Assembly: GCF_001028705.1 (NCBI RefSeq)
Contig: NZ_CP011770.1
Location: 2,545,501-2,609,500, forward strand
Length of the DNA: 64,000 nucleotides
Origin: Croceicoccus naphthovorans
Lineage (GTDB): Bacteria > Pseudomonadota > Alphaproteobacteria > Sphingomonadales > Sphingomonadaceae
Direction: 5' to 3'
Shown here: piece by piece, positions 43,235 through 53,094 of the stretch
Numbering within the stretch: the first letter of the stretch is position 1
How the letters are laid out: each line of letters starts with the position of its first letter
Translations under genes and position numbers: made by a program
Notes under the pieces: generated by a model
Database searches by the model: none
The model's input: only the letters and a program-made list of their open reading frames with translations
Told to the model about the DNA's origin: nothing

Positions 43235-45185
43235 TCAGAAGTCGTAGCTGATGCCGACCTTCAGACGCCATACCGAGGCCGTTGTCTTGATCTCGTTATC
43301 GCCTTCAAAGCCGGTCGCGTTGAACCCGGTGATGATGTAGCGACCCTCACTGTCGATCCCACCAAGGTTCGCCATGTCCTGGAAACCCGCGAACTGGCGA
43401 CGTCGGCTGATGTTCCAGTCCTTGTCCACAAAGTTCAGGAAGTTGTCGAACATTGCATAGAGCTTGAACTTGTCGTCACGCCCGAAGAAACGCCCCGGTC
43501 CCGGCAGTTCCTGAGAGAACGAGAGGTCAACATCGAAGTACCAGTCGTTTTCGCAGGTGTTCCGAGCGATCGTGGACCCAGCATATTTCTTCGCGCAACC
43601 AAGACCCTGCGTGAAGTCATAGAGGGCAGCGACAGCTTCGGCATCGGAGGTAGGTGCAATGTTCGGATCATCGATCCCGCTCGGAATGTACAGCAGCGCG
43701 TTGTCATTACCCGATGACGAGTCGTTGAATACGCCTCCACCCGTAAACGTCAGGCTGTAGGGGCGGCCCGAACTGGCGACGAACGACACGTTCAGGCGCG
43801 TTGCGAGATCGTCAAAGAACACTTCCTTGAACGACGTGCTGACGCTGATGTTGTGGCGGCTACCGTAGAAACCACGCGAAACATCGGGATTCTGCCGATC
43901 GAAAGCCGCGACATAGTCGTAGTTCGACGTTGCGGTCGAGTTGTACATGTTCCGGCGATCGTGGCTGTCGGTATAGGCGTAGCCAAGGCTAAAATCGACC
44001 GAACCGCCCGACGTGAACAGACCGCCTTCGCTATGGCGCGACAGTATGAACGACGCGATCTGGCTGGAATAAGCACCCGCGTTCGTCAACATGATCTCGT
44101 CATCGCGGCGCGTGCTGAAACAGGCCGAGGTAACCCCGCTCCATTCCACGCTGGCCGCGTCGACCAGAACCGCGTCGCATCCCGGGGCAGTCGGGTCGAT
44201 CGCGGCATAGATCGGACGGCCGTCGATCGTGTAACCGTTCAGGCCACGGCTTTCACGAACCGTCTGCGACAGGTCGACCACCGACAGCGGATTGCGATAC
44301 CGGCTGTAGATATAGTCGGCGTTGAGGTGCCAACCACTGAACAGGCCGCTGGGCGCGAAATCGATATCCGCCGCGAAACCGAGGTTGGCGCGAATGACCG
44401 TCGGCATTTTCAGGTCGGGATCGATGGACTGCGTATCGCCAAGTCCGTCAGCGCCCTGCGCCGCGGCGGAGTCGAGCACGCACTGCGGGATGCCGGTGAA
44501 CTGACCGCCGTCCAACACGCTCAGGTCTTCGCCTGCGCAGGCCGGGTCAACACTGGTCGTCTGGCCATAGGCCGCGCCATTGTTCTGGTAGGCATTGCCA
44601 AACCAGACCAGCGGATCGCCGCCCGAAAATACGCCGACACCTGCACGCAACTGTGCGCGACTGAAGACCGAAAAATCGTTCAGGTCGTAGGTCGCGGCAA
44701 GGCGCGGCATCACGACCGGATCGAGATTGCTGAAACTGGTCGTGTTGGGAAAACCGTAACGCTCAACGAAATTCGGGTTCAGGCCGGGGTGCTTGTTGGT
44801 GTCATACCAGTCGACGCGGACACCGCCCGTCAGGGTCAGGACATCGCTTGCCGCAAACTCGTCTTGCAAGAAGATCGACCAGATGTCGCGCTTGAACGCC
44901 GCGGCCGCGGTCGTGACGTCGCCCGTCGGCGTGTAACTGGCAAAGGCGCCCGCGGTAACGCCGGAGATGACATTGCCGGGCAGCGTCGAGGTGTTGCCGT
45001 TGGGGTCGGTGCCTGCCGAAATAATCCCGTTACGGAGATCGTCGACATTGCTGAAAACTAATGTACCCGTCGCATTGAAGACATAAAGGTTGTTCAACGA
45101 TGCGCGGTTCAACTCTGCACCGAACTTCAGCTGATGACGACCGGCATCGAGCATACCGGCAATGCGGATCTGGTCGATGTCGGTA
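43235..45185 (-). pseudogene. TonB-dependent receptor, 3' part (interrupted by IS1380-type element)
   Basis: Encodes the C-terminal 650 residues of an Oar-like outer-membrane receptor: beta-barrel strands from TDIDQIRIAGMLDAGRH to the end VWRLKVGISYDF with terminal phenylalanine. An ATG inside (45154) could start translation but would give no signal peptide or plug, so no receptor could form. Joining base 45185 directly to 46836 restores one frame (NALSTDIDQ) with the 5' part, total 1144 residues. It ends at a strong terminator. Confidence 0.93.
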
Positions 45186-45207
45186 CTAACCCGTCTTATT
45201 CACGGGG
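45186..45207. repeat. Target duplication CTAA and left inverted repeat of the insertion element
   Basis: CTAA at 45186-45189 is followed by CCCGTCTTATTCACGGGG (45190-45207). The latter matches the reverse complement of the right end at 14 of 18 positions. Confidence 0.93.
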
Positions 45208-46835
45208 TTGGCTACGAAGGGTTGGCGGGAGTGGCATAAGCCTCTGATCTGAATTAGGAACTGGGTGTCTACACCGGCCCTGCTGCAGGGCAGAAAATGC
45301 CACAGGCCACACCCGCCATGAACGACGATATCGCAAGCCCCTTCCGATTCCCAGCGGTCGACCGCAAGAAAGTCACAGCCGCGTTCGACGGTGGTCGGCT
45401 CACTTCGGACGGCGGCGTTCTGTTGCTGTCGCAGGCCGAGCGCGCGATGGGTATCTGCCAGCGGCTTGCGACTTGCATTGCCGATCCGCGCGATCCTGCG
45501 CGGGTGATCCATCGCCTCGACGACATCCTGCGTGCCCGCGTGTTCGCGATCGCCTGCGGCTATGAGGATGCCGACGATCTCGATGCCCTGCGCGACGATC
45601 CGGGCTTCCGCCTGGCCCTGGGCAAGCTGCCGGGATCGGGCGCGGGGCTGGCCAGCCAACCGACGATGAGCCGGTGGGAGAATGCACCGATCACGCGCGA
45701 GTTGGCGAAGATGCTGGCCGCGATGATCGACATCTACTGCGCCAGCTATCCGGCCCCGCCGGCGGCGGTGACGCTGGATATCGATGATACCTGCGATGTC
45801 GTCCATGGCTATCAGCAGTTGTCGTTCTGGAATGGTCATCATGGCGAGCGTTGCTTCCTGCCGATCCATGTCTACGACACCGCCACTGGCCGGCCGGTGG
45901 CGATGCTGCTGCGCACCGGCAAGACACCGTCTGGTGTTGAAGCTGCCGGTCACATCCGGCGCCTCGTGCGCCACATCCGCCGGCAATGGCCCGAAACGCA
46001 CATCACCATCCGCGGCGACGGGCACTATGGGCGGCCCGAGGTCATGGCCGTCTGCGAGGGTTGCGGCGTCGACTACGTGTTCGGCCTGCCGACCAACGCC
46101 GTGCTACGCGCCGATCCCGAAATCGTCGTTGCCGCCGATGCCTGTGCGGTCAAACGCGCTCAGCGCCAGTACCCGGTCCTGCGCACCTATGCCGAGACCC
46201 GCTACGGGGCCAAAAGCTGGAAGTGCCAGCGCCGCGTCGTCGCCCGGATCGAGGCCAGTACGATGGGCATGGACATCCGCTATGTCGTCACTTCGCTGAC
46301 CGAAGGCTCGGCCGAGCACATCTATGATACGCTCTACTGCGCGCGCGGTCAGGCCGAAAACCTGATCAAGCTGCACAAGACCCAGCTGGCCAGCGATCGC
46401 ACCTCGTGCCGCTCTCCCAACGCCAATCAGATGCGCCTCATCCTGCACACCGCCGCATACTGGCTCCTGTGGCGCATTCAGCAGGAAATCCCCAAGGCAG
46501 CCTCGCTCGCGACCGCCGAGTTCGCAACGTTGCGCCTCAGGCTGCTCAAGGTCGCTGCCCGCGTCATTGAGAGCGCCACTCGCATCCGTGTCGCCTTCGC
46601 GTCAGCCTGTCCCGATGCCTCCGTTTTGAAAGCCATCGCCACCAATCTCAGGCCTGCACCTACTTAGGCGGTGCGGCTGTGCCGCCGAACTCCGAGCTCC
46701 ATTCCATCAACCTCGAAAAGCCCATTGATCCTGACGCGGTGAAAAATGCCGTCGAAGACGCTCGCCCGGACTACGCCGCCAACGTCAGATCAAGGCCCAT
46801 CCACTTCGCTGCTGCGGCCTCATGAATAAACCGGG
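45190..46835 (+). mobile_element. IS1380-family insertion sequence
   Basis: 1646-bp element bounded by imperfect 18-bp inverted repeats (45190-45207 and 46818-46835) and flanked on both sides by the four-base direct repeat CTAA. It holds one transposase gene with 106 bases before and 168 after it. The element is inserted in a TonB-dependent receptor gene, in the opposite orientation to it. Intact ends, intact transposase and a perfect target duplication argue for a recent insertion. Size, end sequence and transposase all fit IS1380. Confidence 0.95.
45297..46667 (+). CDS. IS1380-family DDE transposase
   Basis: 456 residues, the usual length. The N-terminal region has FDGGRLTSDGGVLLL, typical of IS1380 enzymes, and the catalytic domain shows acidic residues in TLDIDDTCDVVHG, ITIRGDGHYGRPEV and the late glutamate in RGQAENLIKLHKTQL, the DDE pattern. 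No frameshift or stop is seen, so it is probably functional. ATG 45297 or 45318 may be used; the second lies just before the conserved sequence. Confidence 0.95.
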   Translation: MPQATPAMNDDIASPFRFPAVDRKKVTAAFDGGRLTSDGGVLLLSQAERAMGICQRLATCIADPRDPARVIHRLDDILRARVFAIACGYEDADDLDALRDDPGFRLALGKLPGSGAGLASQPTMSRWENAPITRELAKMLAAMIDIYCASYPAPPAAVTLDIDDTCDVVHGYQQLSFWNGHHGERCFLPIHVYDTATGRPVAMLLRTGKTPSGVEAAGHIRRLVRHIRRQWPETHITIRGDGHYGRPEVMAVCEGCGVDYVFGLPTNAVLRADPEIVVAADACAVKRAQRQYPVLRTYAETRYGAKSWKCQRRVVARIEASTMGMDIRYVVTSLTEGSAEHIYDTLYCARGQAENLIKLHKTQLASDRTSCRSPNANQMRLILHTAAYWLLWRIQQEIPKAASLATAEFATLRLRLLKVAARVIESATRIRVAFASACPDASVLKAIATNLRPAPT

Positions 46836-46839
46836 CTAA
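46818..46839. repeat. Right inverted repeat and target duplication CTAA of the insertion element
   Basis: CCTCATGAATAAACCGGG (46818-46835) is the right end, followed by CTAA at 46836-46839, identical to the copy at 45186-45189. Confidence 0.93.
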
Positions 46840-48319
46840 GTGCGTTGGCCGAACGGTTGACGCCCGGACCCGCAAGGATCGTAGCATCGGGTCCGGTCGG
46901 GTTGTCGATACCTACGATGATGCGCGGCGTCGGGTTCGAAGACTGAGCTTCGTAACCACCGATCGGATCCTGCGCATCAAGCACTTCTGAACGCGAGTAG
47001 CGCACTTCGGTCGAGAACATGTCCGACCACTGGGAATACAGACGACCCGAATAGTAGTCCGACGTGGTGCCCGAGTTGTAATACGTGTTCAGGCCGGTCA
47101 GTTGTGACGAACTGGTCGAGGTAAAGAAGTCGTCGGTCTTGACCGTGTTTTCCTCAAGCCGCTGATAGGTAGCCTCAAACCGGTGGTCGTCGGTGATCTG
47201 CAGGTCGGCGCGAACGAAATAGCGATCGTTTTCGTAGGGTAGGGAGTAGGCAAGCGGGCCGGTCTCTATGCCATAAACGCTGGACAGGATGTCCGAAACT
47301 TCGTTGAACTGGTCGAGCGAAATCGAACCGAGTTCCTTGGCCGCGCCCGATCCGGTCGGGCCGTATTCCTGCGGGCCGCCAGCTTCTTGGTGCTCGTACG
47401 CGGCGAACAAGAACAGGCGATCCCTGATCACTGGACCACCGAGATAGAAGCCGTAGCGTTTTTCGGCTTCGATCGCGCCGACATCTTCGTCGGCCACCTT
47501 GTTGCCGCGCATTCCGTTGTCGGAATATTCGAAGAACCCGCCAAAACGCAGATCGTTGGTACCCGACTTTGTCACGACATTGATCGCACAGCCGGTGAAG
47601 TTGCCGTAATCGACATCGAACGGCGCGAACTGGACCTGCGTCTCGCGAACCGCATCGTAGGGCAGCGGCGCCGAAGAACGGGATGCGAAGCCGTTGTCGT
47701 TCAGGCCATAGACGTCGCTCTGGCTGATTCCATCGACCGTGAAAGCATTGGAACGGTCGTTACCGCCAAGGCACGAAATGCGATCCTGACCCGACAGATC
47801 GTCGCGTGCCAGATTTACGCGTGGATCGAGGCGCAGGACGTCGCGAATGTCGCGGTTGAACGTCGGCGCAACGTCCAGAATTTGTTCGCCAAAGCTTGTG
47901 CCCGGGCCGACGGCCAACTGCGTGACCTGCACGCGCGCGCCGGTGACGACGATGACGTCGCCCGCGACTTCGGTCGGCGCAAGGCGGAACGTGAACGATG
48001 TGTTGCCCTGCAGGGTGATCGACTGGTCGGGCAGACTCTGGCCTTCATAACCCGGTGCGGTCGCCGTAATCGTGTAGGGGCCGCCGGTCGTCAGCGACGA
48101 CACGCGGAAGTTGCCCGAAGAACCAGCGCTAACGGTGCGCGCCGCGCCCGTACGTTCATCGGTGACGGTAACAGTGGCACCGGGAATGGCGCTGCCGTCT
48201 TCTGCAAGAACGATGCCCTCGACGCCCGAGGTGATCTGCTGCGCCATGACCGGCGCGGGGAGCACGACGGCTCCGGTGATGCCCGCCACCGATGCGGCGA
48301 GAAGGTATTTGAGTTTCAT
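46836..48319 (-). pseudogene. TonB-dependent receptor, 5' part (Oar-like, interrupted)
   Basis: The first 495 residues of the receptor: signal peptide (MKLKYLLAASVAGITGAVVL, ending VMAQ), a carboxypeptidase-regulatory-like domain (GVEGIVLAEDGSAIPGATV), a TonB-like box region around VIVVTGARVQV, the plug with FTVDGISQSDVYGLN, and the first barrel strands. After NAL the frame enters the insertion element and stops at a TGA within its right end, adding only a few residues (SPVYS). The signal peptide remains, so a truncated plug might still be exported, but no complete barrel is made. Confidence 0.93.
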
Positions 48320-48621
48320 GACTGCACTGTCCCCACAGTATTGACGATCCCGACGACCAACCCCTCGGTTCGAAGGGCCAACTAAAAAGGCAATGCGTCG
48401 CTATTTTTTCGTTTGTGCGACTGCAATATGACGCTGTGCAGAAAGCGGACGACTGCAGGAGTCCAAAGGACTGCAAGAGCCGGAAATTTCATAAATTTCA
48501 TCGCAATTACTGACAGTTATGTCAGGTGTTGCTGCGCCGCCACATGGATCGGCAAAAACGATTTCACCGGTAACTTGTATGACGGGTCGATGACAATTCG
48601 CCCCGAAGACCGAATCGATTG
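48320..48621. other. Intergenic region upstream of the TonB-dependent receptor gene
   Basis: 302 bases without a convincing gene; the only frame of note lacks a start context and is rich in cysteines unlike a real protein. It should hold the receptor promoter. CTGCAG-type short repeats around 48437-48477 are the only structure seen. No Fur-like or riboswitch pattern was recognised. Confidence 0.5.
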
Positions 48622-49548
48622 TCACATCAGGCCGATTTCCTTCAGCCGGATGGCAAGGAAATCGTGCGCCGTCAGCGACTCGGGATATTGGTCGGGATGC
48701 GCTTCATCGATGCACGATGGCAGGGTCTCGATCACGAAGTCGGGCCGGAAATGCAGGAAGAACGGCATTGAATAACGCGACCGCCGCGCGCCCTCGCCTT
48801 CCGGGTTGCGGACCTGATGGATGGTCGAGCGCAGCCGGTCGTTGGTCAGGCGGCTCAACATGTCGCCGATGTTGACGGCCAGCGCGCCCTTTGGCGGTTG
48901 CACAGGGATCCACTCGCCCTGCTTCGACAGCAGCTCCAGCCCCGCCTCTTCCGCGCCCAGCAACAATGTGATCGTGTTGATGTCGCCATGCGGTGCCGCG
49001 CGGACCGCGCCGTCGGCATTCTCGATCGGCGGATAGTGCAACAGCCGCATCACCGAGTTACCCTTGTCCACTGTGGCGTCGAACCAGTCCGGCTTCAGCC
49101 CCAGATGGATGGCCAATGCGCGCAGGATTTTGCCGCCAGCCTTTTCGAACTCGGTATAGAGCGCCTCGAACGTCGCGCGGAAACCATCGATCTCTTCGGG
49201 CCAGATGTTGGGCGCCATGTACTGGGCCAGCGGATCGCCTTCGGGCAGCGTGCGACCGACGTGCCAGAATTCCTTCAGGTCTTTCTTGTCGTAACCCTTG
49301 GCGATTTCCGTCTTGAACGGGGTGTAGCCGCGCGCACCGCCGCCGCCAGCGATGAAATAGCGGCGCTTCACGTCTTCGGGCAGCGCGAAGAAGCGGCGCG
49401 ACATATCCTCGGCGCGGGCGATCAGGTCCGGGTCGATGCCGTGATCCTGCACTACGGCGAAACCGTATTCGCCAAAACTGCGGCCCAGCTTGTCGGCCAG
49501 TTCGTCCATCGGTTCGGTCAGCGAGACGGCGGCGATTGGGCTGGTCAT
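48622..49548 (-). CDS. 2-oxoglutarate/Fe(II)-dependent oxygenase (isopenicillin-N-synthase family)
   Basis: 308 residues. The DIOX_N domain begins GRSFGEYGFAVVQDHGI; the catalytic jelly roll carries the iron triad H and D in AAPHGDINTITLLLG and H in RSTIHQVRNP, with RYSMPFFLHFRPD as the co-substrate-binding R-x-S. ATG 49548 has AGGG upstream; the frame continues further 5' only as antisense sequence of the transporter. Located 56 bases after a nucleoside transporter gene in the same direction, so a nucleoside or base could be the substrate; this is inference. Confidence 0.9.
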   Translation of the reverse strand: MTSPIAAVSLTEPMDELADKLGRSFGEYGFAVVQDHGIDPDLIARAEDMSRRFFALPEDVKRRYFIAGGGGARGYTPFKTEIAKGYDKKDLKEFWHVGRTLPEGDPLAQYMAPNIWPEEIDGFRATFEALYTEFEKAGGKILRALAIHLGLKPDWFDATVDKGNSVMRLLHYPPIENADGAVRAAPHGDINTITLLLGAEEAGLELLSKQGEWIPVQPPKGALAVNIGDMLSRLTNDRLRSTIHQVRNPEGEGARRSRYSMPFFLHFRPDFVIETLPSCIDEAHPDQYPESLTAHDFLAIRLKEIGLM

Positions 49549-49604
49549 CGTGATACCCTGCAATTCGTAACGGTTGTAACTATTTCGCGGCTTTAGCCAA
49601 GCGC

Positions 49605-50927
49605 TCAGGCAAGGAAAAGGCCCGCCAGCGCCGCGCTCATCAGGTTGGCGAGCGACCCTGCTGCCAGCGCGCGCAGGCCCAGCTTCGCCACCACCGGGCG
49701 CTGGTTCGGGGCCAGTCCGCCGATCACCGCGATCTGGATGGCGATCGAAGAGAAGTTCGAGAACCCGCAAAGCGAGAATGTCGCGATGGCCCGCGCCCGT
49801 GGGCTGAGCGCGCTGGCATCCAGAGCGCCAAGGTCGATGAAGGCGACGAATTCGTTGAGCACGATCTTGGTGCCGAACAGCCCGCCCGCGATCTGCGCCT
49901 CCTGCCAAGGAATTCCCAACAGGAACATGATCGGCGAGAAAACATAGCCGAGCAGCGCCTGGAAGGTCAGGTCCTCCAGCCCCACCAGGGCCCCCGCGCC
50001 CGACAGCAAGCCATTGGCCAGCGCCACCAGCGCTACGAAAGACAGCACCATCGCGCCAACCGCGACCGCGATCTTCACGCCGGTCTGCGCGCCTTGGGCG
50101 GCGGCCATCAGGACGTTCGCGGGCTTTTCCTCGTCGTCATGCGCGTCGGGCACGTCGGCTTTTGCGGGGCGACCGCCCTCAGGCATCAGCGCAGCGGGAC
50201 CCTCACCGCTGCGGCGCGAATCGGGCAGGTCGAGCTCGCCCTCTGCCGCATCGCTTGGCTCGTCCGTGTCGGGCATGATAATCTTGGCCATCAAGATGCC
50301 GCCGGGTGCGCTCATGAATGCGGCGGCCAGCAAGTAGGGCAGGTATTCTTCACCCAGCAGCGAAGCGTAGGCGGCAAGGATCGTGCCCGCCACGCCCGCC
50401 ATGCCCACCGCCATCATCGTGAACAGGCGGCTGGGCGCAAGGCCCGCCAGATAGGGCCGCACGACGAGCGGGCTTTCCGATTGCCCGACAAAGATATTCG
50501 CCGCTGCGGCCAGCGCCTCCACCCGGCTGATCCCGGTGATCCACCCGATCGCCCCGCCGACCCAGCGGATAATCAGCTGCATCACGCCAAGGTAATAGAG
50601 CACCGAGACGAGGCTGGCGAAGAAGATGATCACCGTCAGCGCCGCGATGGCAAAGCTGTTGCCGCCGATTTCCGGGCTGGCCAATGGGCCGAAGATGAAT
50701 CGGGTTCCCTCGCCCGCATAGCCGAGCAGGTTCGACACCCCCCGGCTCATTGCGGAAATCGCTGCGACGCCCCACGGCGTGCGCAGGACGAGCAGCGCCA
50801 TGAGCGCCTGCAAAGCGAAAGCCGCCCCCACGACGCGCAGGCGGATGCGGCGGCGGGCGGTGGACAGCAGGACGGCAATCGCAAGGATAACGGCGATGCC
50901 GGCTAGGCTGATGATCTGGCTTGGCAT
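49605..50927 (-). CDS. Concentrative nucleoside transporter (CNT/NupC family)
   Basis: Inner-membrane cation-coupled nucleoside importer of 440 residues. Visible CNT features include NIFVGQSESPLVVRPY in the substrate-binding region, GTKIVLNEFVAFIDL and ATFSLCGFSNFSSIAIQ in the second half. An unusual charged loop of about 60 residues rich in D/E (residues 250-310, DEPSDAAEGELDLPDSRRSG) splits the two halves, longer than in NupC. ATG 50927 is the last start before the first helix; the longer frame is antisense-like. Probably co-transcribed with the downstream oxygenase. Confidence 0.9.
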   Translation of the reverse strand: MPSQIISLAGIAVILAIAVLLSTARRRIRLRVVGAAFALQALMALLVLRTPWGVAAISAMSRGVSNLLGYAGEGTRFIFGPLASPEIGGNSFAIAALTVIIFFASLVSVLYYLGVMQLIIRWVGGAIGWITGISRVEALAAAANIFVGQSESPLVVRPYLAGLAPSRLFTMMAVGMAGVAGTILAAYASLLGEEYLPYLLAAAFMSAPGGILMAKIIMPDTDEPSDAAEGELDLPDSRRSGEGPAALMPEGGRPAKADVPDAHDDEEKPANVLMAAAQGAQTGVKIAVAVGAMVLSFVALVALANGLLSGAGALVGLEDLTFQALLGYVFSPIMFLLGIPWQEAQIAGGLFGTKIVLNEFVAFIDLGALDASALSPRARAIATFSLCGFSNFSSIAIQIAVIGGLAPNQRPVVAKLGLRALAAGSLANLMSAALAGLFLA

Positions 50928-51069
50928 GGAAGAGGACGGGTTCCCGCGTAAGAGATAGTCGCGGACGAAACCTCTAGCGCCCTCGCCCCGCGTCTGCCAA
51001 GCCGTCTTGGCGGGCACTTTGCGCGGTTTCGCGGATTGTTCGGTGACAAACGGGGATGTGAACACACGA

Positions 51070-51675
51070 ATGGCCAACGATCCGCATAGCGTCTGCGAGA
51101 TTCTCGACTGTCTGGACGAGGTCGCCGACGAGCACGACAAGGTTTCGGTCGGCGACGTCCTCGACGCCATCGGCAGTCGCAGTTACGGGCCATTCCTGCT
51201 GATCCCTGCCCTGCTTGAGATCACGCCCGTCGGCGCGATCCCCGGCGTGCCGACGTTTCTCGCCGTGATCATCGCGATCATCGCGTTGCAGATGCTGTTC
51301 GGGCGCAAGCACATCTGGCTTCCCGGCTTTATCCGTCACCGGTCGGTTAGCGCGGACAAGGTCGAGAAGTCGAGCCACAAGCTGCGCAAGATCGCGGCGT
51401 TCCTCGACAAGTGGTTCCACGGTCGATTGAAAGCGCTGACCCACGGTGTGCCGGTGCGGATCGCGGCGCTGTTGATCATCGGGCTGTGTGCGACGGTTCC
51501 ACCGCTGGAAGTTCTACCCTTTGCCAGTTCGGGGCCGATGCTGGCGATTGCCGCGTTCGGGCTGGGACTGATGGTGCGCGATGGCTTGCTGATGCTGATC
51601 GCAACCGCGCTCAGCCTTGGTGCGTTCGGGCTTGGCTTTACAATGATGGGCGGAGAGGAAAGCTCTGGCGGTTAG
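51070..51675 (+). CDS. exoD: ExoD-family exopolysaccharide protein
   Basis: Membrane protein of 201 residues with the ExoD pattern: an acidic helical start (VCEILDCLDEVADEHDKVSV), SRSYGPFLLIPALLEITPVGAIPGV motif, and three to four helices, including SSGPMLAIAAFGLGLMVRDG. ExoD affects exopolysaccharide production and alkaline tolerance in rhizobia, mechanism unknown. ATG 51070 is chosen; GTG 51058 is possible. Convergent with queF with no spacing, divergent from the nucleoside transporter. Confidence 0.88.
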   Translation: MANDPHSVCEILDCLDEVADEHDKVSVGDVLDAIGSRSYGPFLLIPALLEITPVGAIPGVPTFLAVIIAIIALQMLFGRKHIWLPGFIRHRSVSADKVEKSSHKLRKIAAFLDKWFHGRLKALTHGVPVRIAALLIIGLCATVPPLEVLPFASSGPMLAIAAFGLGLMVRDGLLMLIATALSLGAFGLGFTMMGGEESSGG

Positions 51676-52152
51676 CTAGCCGCGCCCCCGATAGGGCGCG
51701 ACACCCTGATCGGGTACCCATAGCCCCACCGGTGGTGCCCCGGTCTGCCAGAACACGTCGATGGGAATGCCTCCGCGCGGATACCAGTACCCGCCGATGC
51801 GGAGCCATTGCGGCTTCATTTCGTCGGCTAGGCGCTGGCCGATCCCCACGGTCACATCCTCGTGGAAACCGCAGTGGTTGCGGAATGAGCCAAGGAACAG
51901 CTTCAGCGATTTCGATTCGACGATGGTCTCGCCCGGCGCATAGTCGATAACGATATGCGCGAAATCGGGCTGGCCAGTCACCGGGCACAGCGAGGTGAAC
52001 TCGGGCGCGGCAAAGCGCACGGTGTAGAGGCTGCCCGTGCGCGGATTGGGCACATAGTCGAGCACCGCCTCATCGGGAGAAGCGGGCAAGGCACTGGTCT
52101 GGCCCAAATGAATGGGTTGGGGATGAAGGGGGCTGATCGGTTCGTCGGTCAT
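51676..52152 (-). CDS. queF: NADPH-dependent preQ0 reductase QueF
   Basis: 158-residue enzyme of the unimodular QueF type that reduces 7-cyano-7-deazaguanine to preQ1 in queuosine synthesis. The catalytic cysteine is in [15 protein letters not shown] and the QueF motif [20 protein letters not shown] is complete. ATG 52152 is chosen from conservation of the HLGQTSALP start. It ends at the base next to the exoD stop on the other strand. Together with the precursor transporter at 8.4 kb it shows that the organism both makes and imports queuosine intermediates. Confidence 0.95.
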   Translation of the reverse strand: MTDEPISPLHPQPIHLGQTSALPASPDEAVLDYVPNPRTGSLYTVRFAAPEFTSLCPVTGQPDFAHIVIDYAPGETIVESKSLKLFLGSFRNHCGFHEDVTVGIGQRLADEMKPQWLRIGGYWYPRGGIPIDVFWQTGAPPVGLWVPDQGVAPYRGRG

Positions 52153-52244
52153 CGCAGATGCGCCTTTCGCACGGGCGCGCAAGATGCTCAAGCGCCTTGG
52201 CGACAGGCGGGGGGCACGCTACCTCTGATGGAAAGGAGGGCTTC

Positions 52245-53081
52245 ATGCCGCATCTCGTTTCGACCCAATGGCTTGCCGACAATCTGGGCAGCGACGCTCT
52301 CGTCGTGCTGGACGGCAGCTATCACCTTCCCGCCGCAGGCCGCGATGCGCGGGCCGAGTATCTGGCGGGCCACATCCCGGGCGCACGCTTCGTCGGGTTC
52401 GATACGATCGCGGACATGACCAGCGGCCTCGACAACACCGCTCCCTCGGCAGATGCTTTCGCCGCGCGGATGGGCGATCTGGGCGTCAGCGACGGCAGCA
52501 CCGTCGTCATCTACGACAACAGCCCGCACCGCACCTCGGCACGGGTGTGGTTCCTGCTGAAGATGTTCGGCAAGGATGCTGCGATCCTCGACGGCGGATT
52601 GGGCAAGTGGCAGGCCGAGGGACGCGCAGAGGAACAGGGCGAGCCGGAATGGCAGCCTGCCAAGTTTACCGCCAAGGCCGATCCCGCGAAGCTGCGCGAC
52701 AAGGCGCAGATGCTGGCCAATATCGACAGCCGCGCCGAACAGGTCGTCGATGCGCGCGGCGCGGATCGCTTTACCGGAGAGGCGGAGGAAATCCGCCCCG
52801 GCATGGTATCGGGCCATATACCGGGATCGCGCAATGTGCCCATCGGCACGCTTTACGAAGCGGACGGAACGATGAAGGACCTGGCGGGAATCGAGGCGGA
52901 GTTCCTTGGCGCGGGGCTGGATTTGGGCCGTCCGATCGTCACCAGTTGCGGCTCGGGCGTGACGGCCGCGAACCTGTCATTCGCGCTTGACCGGTTAGGC
53001 AAGCCGAGCGCGATCTATGATGGCAGCTGGAGCGAATGGGCTGCCGATCCAGCCACGCCCAAGGCGACCGGGCCAGCATGA
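52245..53081 (+). CDS. sseA: 3-mercaptopyruvate/thiosulfate sulfurtransferase
   Basis: 278-residue double-rhodanese enzyme. The inactive first domain includes YLAGHIPGARFVGFD; the catalytic second domain has GHIPGSRNVPIG and the active-site loop CGSGVTA at about residue 228, the signature of 3-mercaptopyruvate-type enzymes. AAGGAGG lies eight bases before ATG 52245. Produces sulfane sulfur and pyruvate from 3-mercaptopyruvate. It begins a plus-strand run of sulfur genes, 13 bases before cystathionine beta-lyase. Confidence 0.94.
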   Translation: MPHLVSTQWLADNLGSDALVVLDGSYHLPAAGRDARAEYLAGHIPGARFVGFDTIADMTSGLDNTAPSADAFAARMGDLGVSDGSTVVIYDNSPHRTSARVWFLLKMFGKDAAILDGGLGKWQAEGRAEEQGEPEWQPAKFTAKADPAKLRDKAQMLANIDSRAEQVVDARGADRFTGEAEEIRPGMVSGHIPGSRNVPIGTLYEADGTMKDLAGIEAEFLGAGLDLGRPIVTSCGSGVTAANLSFALDRLGKPSAIYDGSWSEWAADPATPKATGPA

Positions 53082-53094
53082 CGGAAAATCGGGC

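Noticed and set aside
46673..46692. GGCGG...CCGCC hairpin after the transposase gene as a terminator
   Set aside because: Only about six pairs and no T-run follows, so termination is doubtful.
48401..48625. 74-codon minus-strand frame upstream of the receptor gene
   Set aside because: Cysteine-rich without a pattern, no ribosome site, and no match to a known small-protein type.
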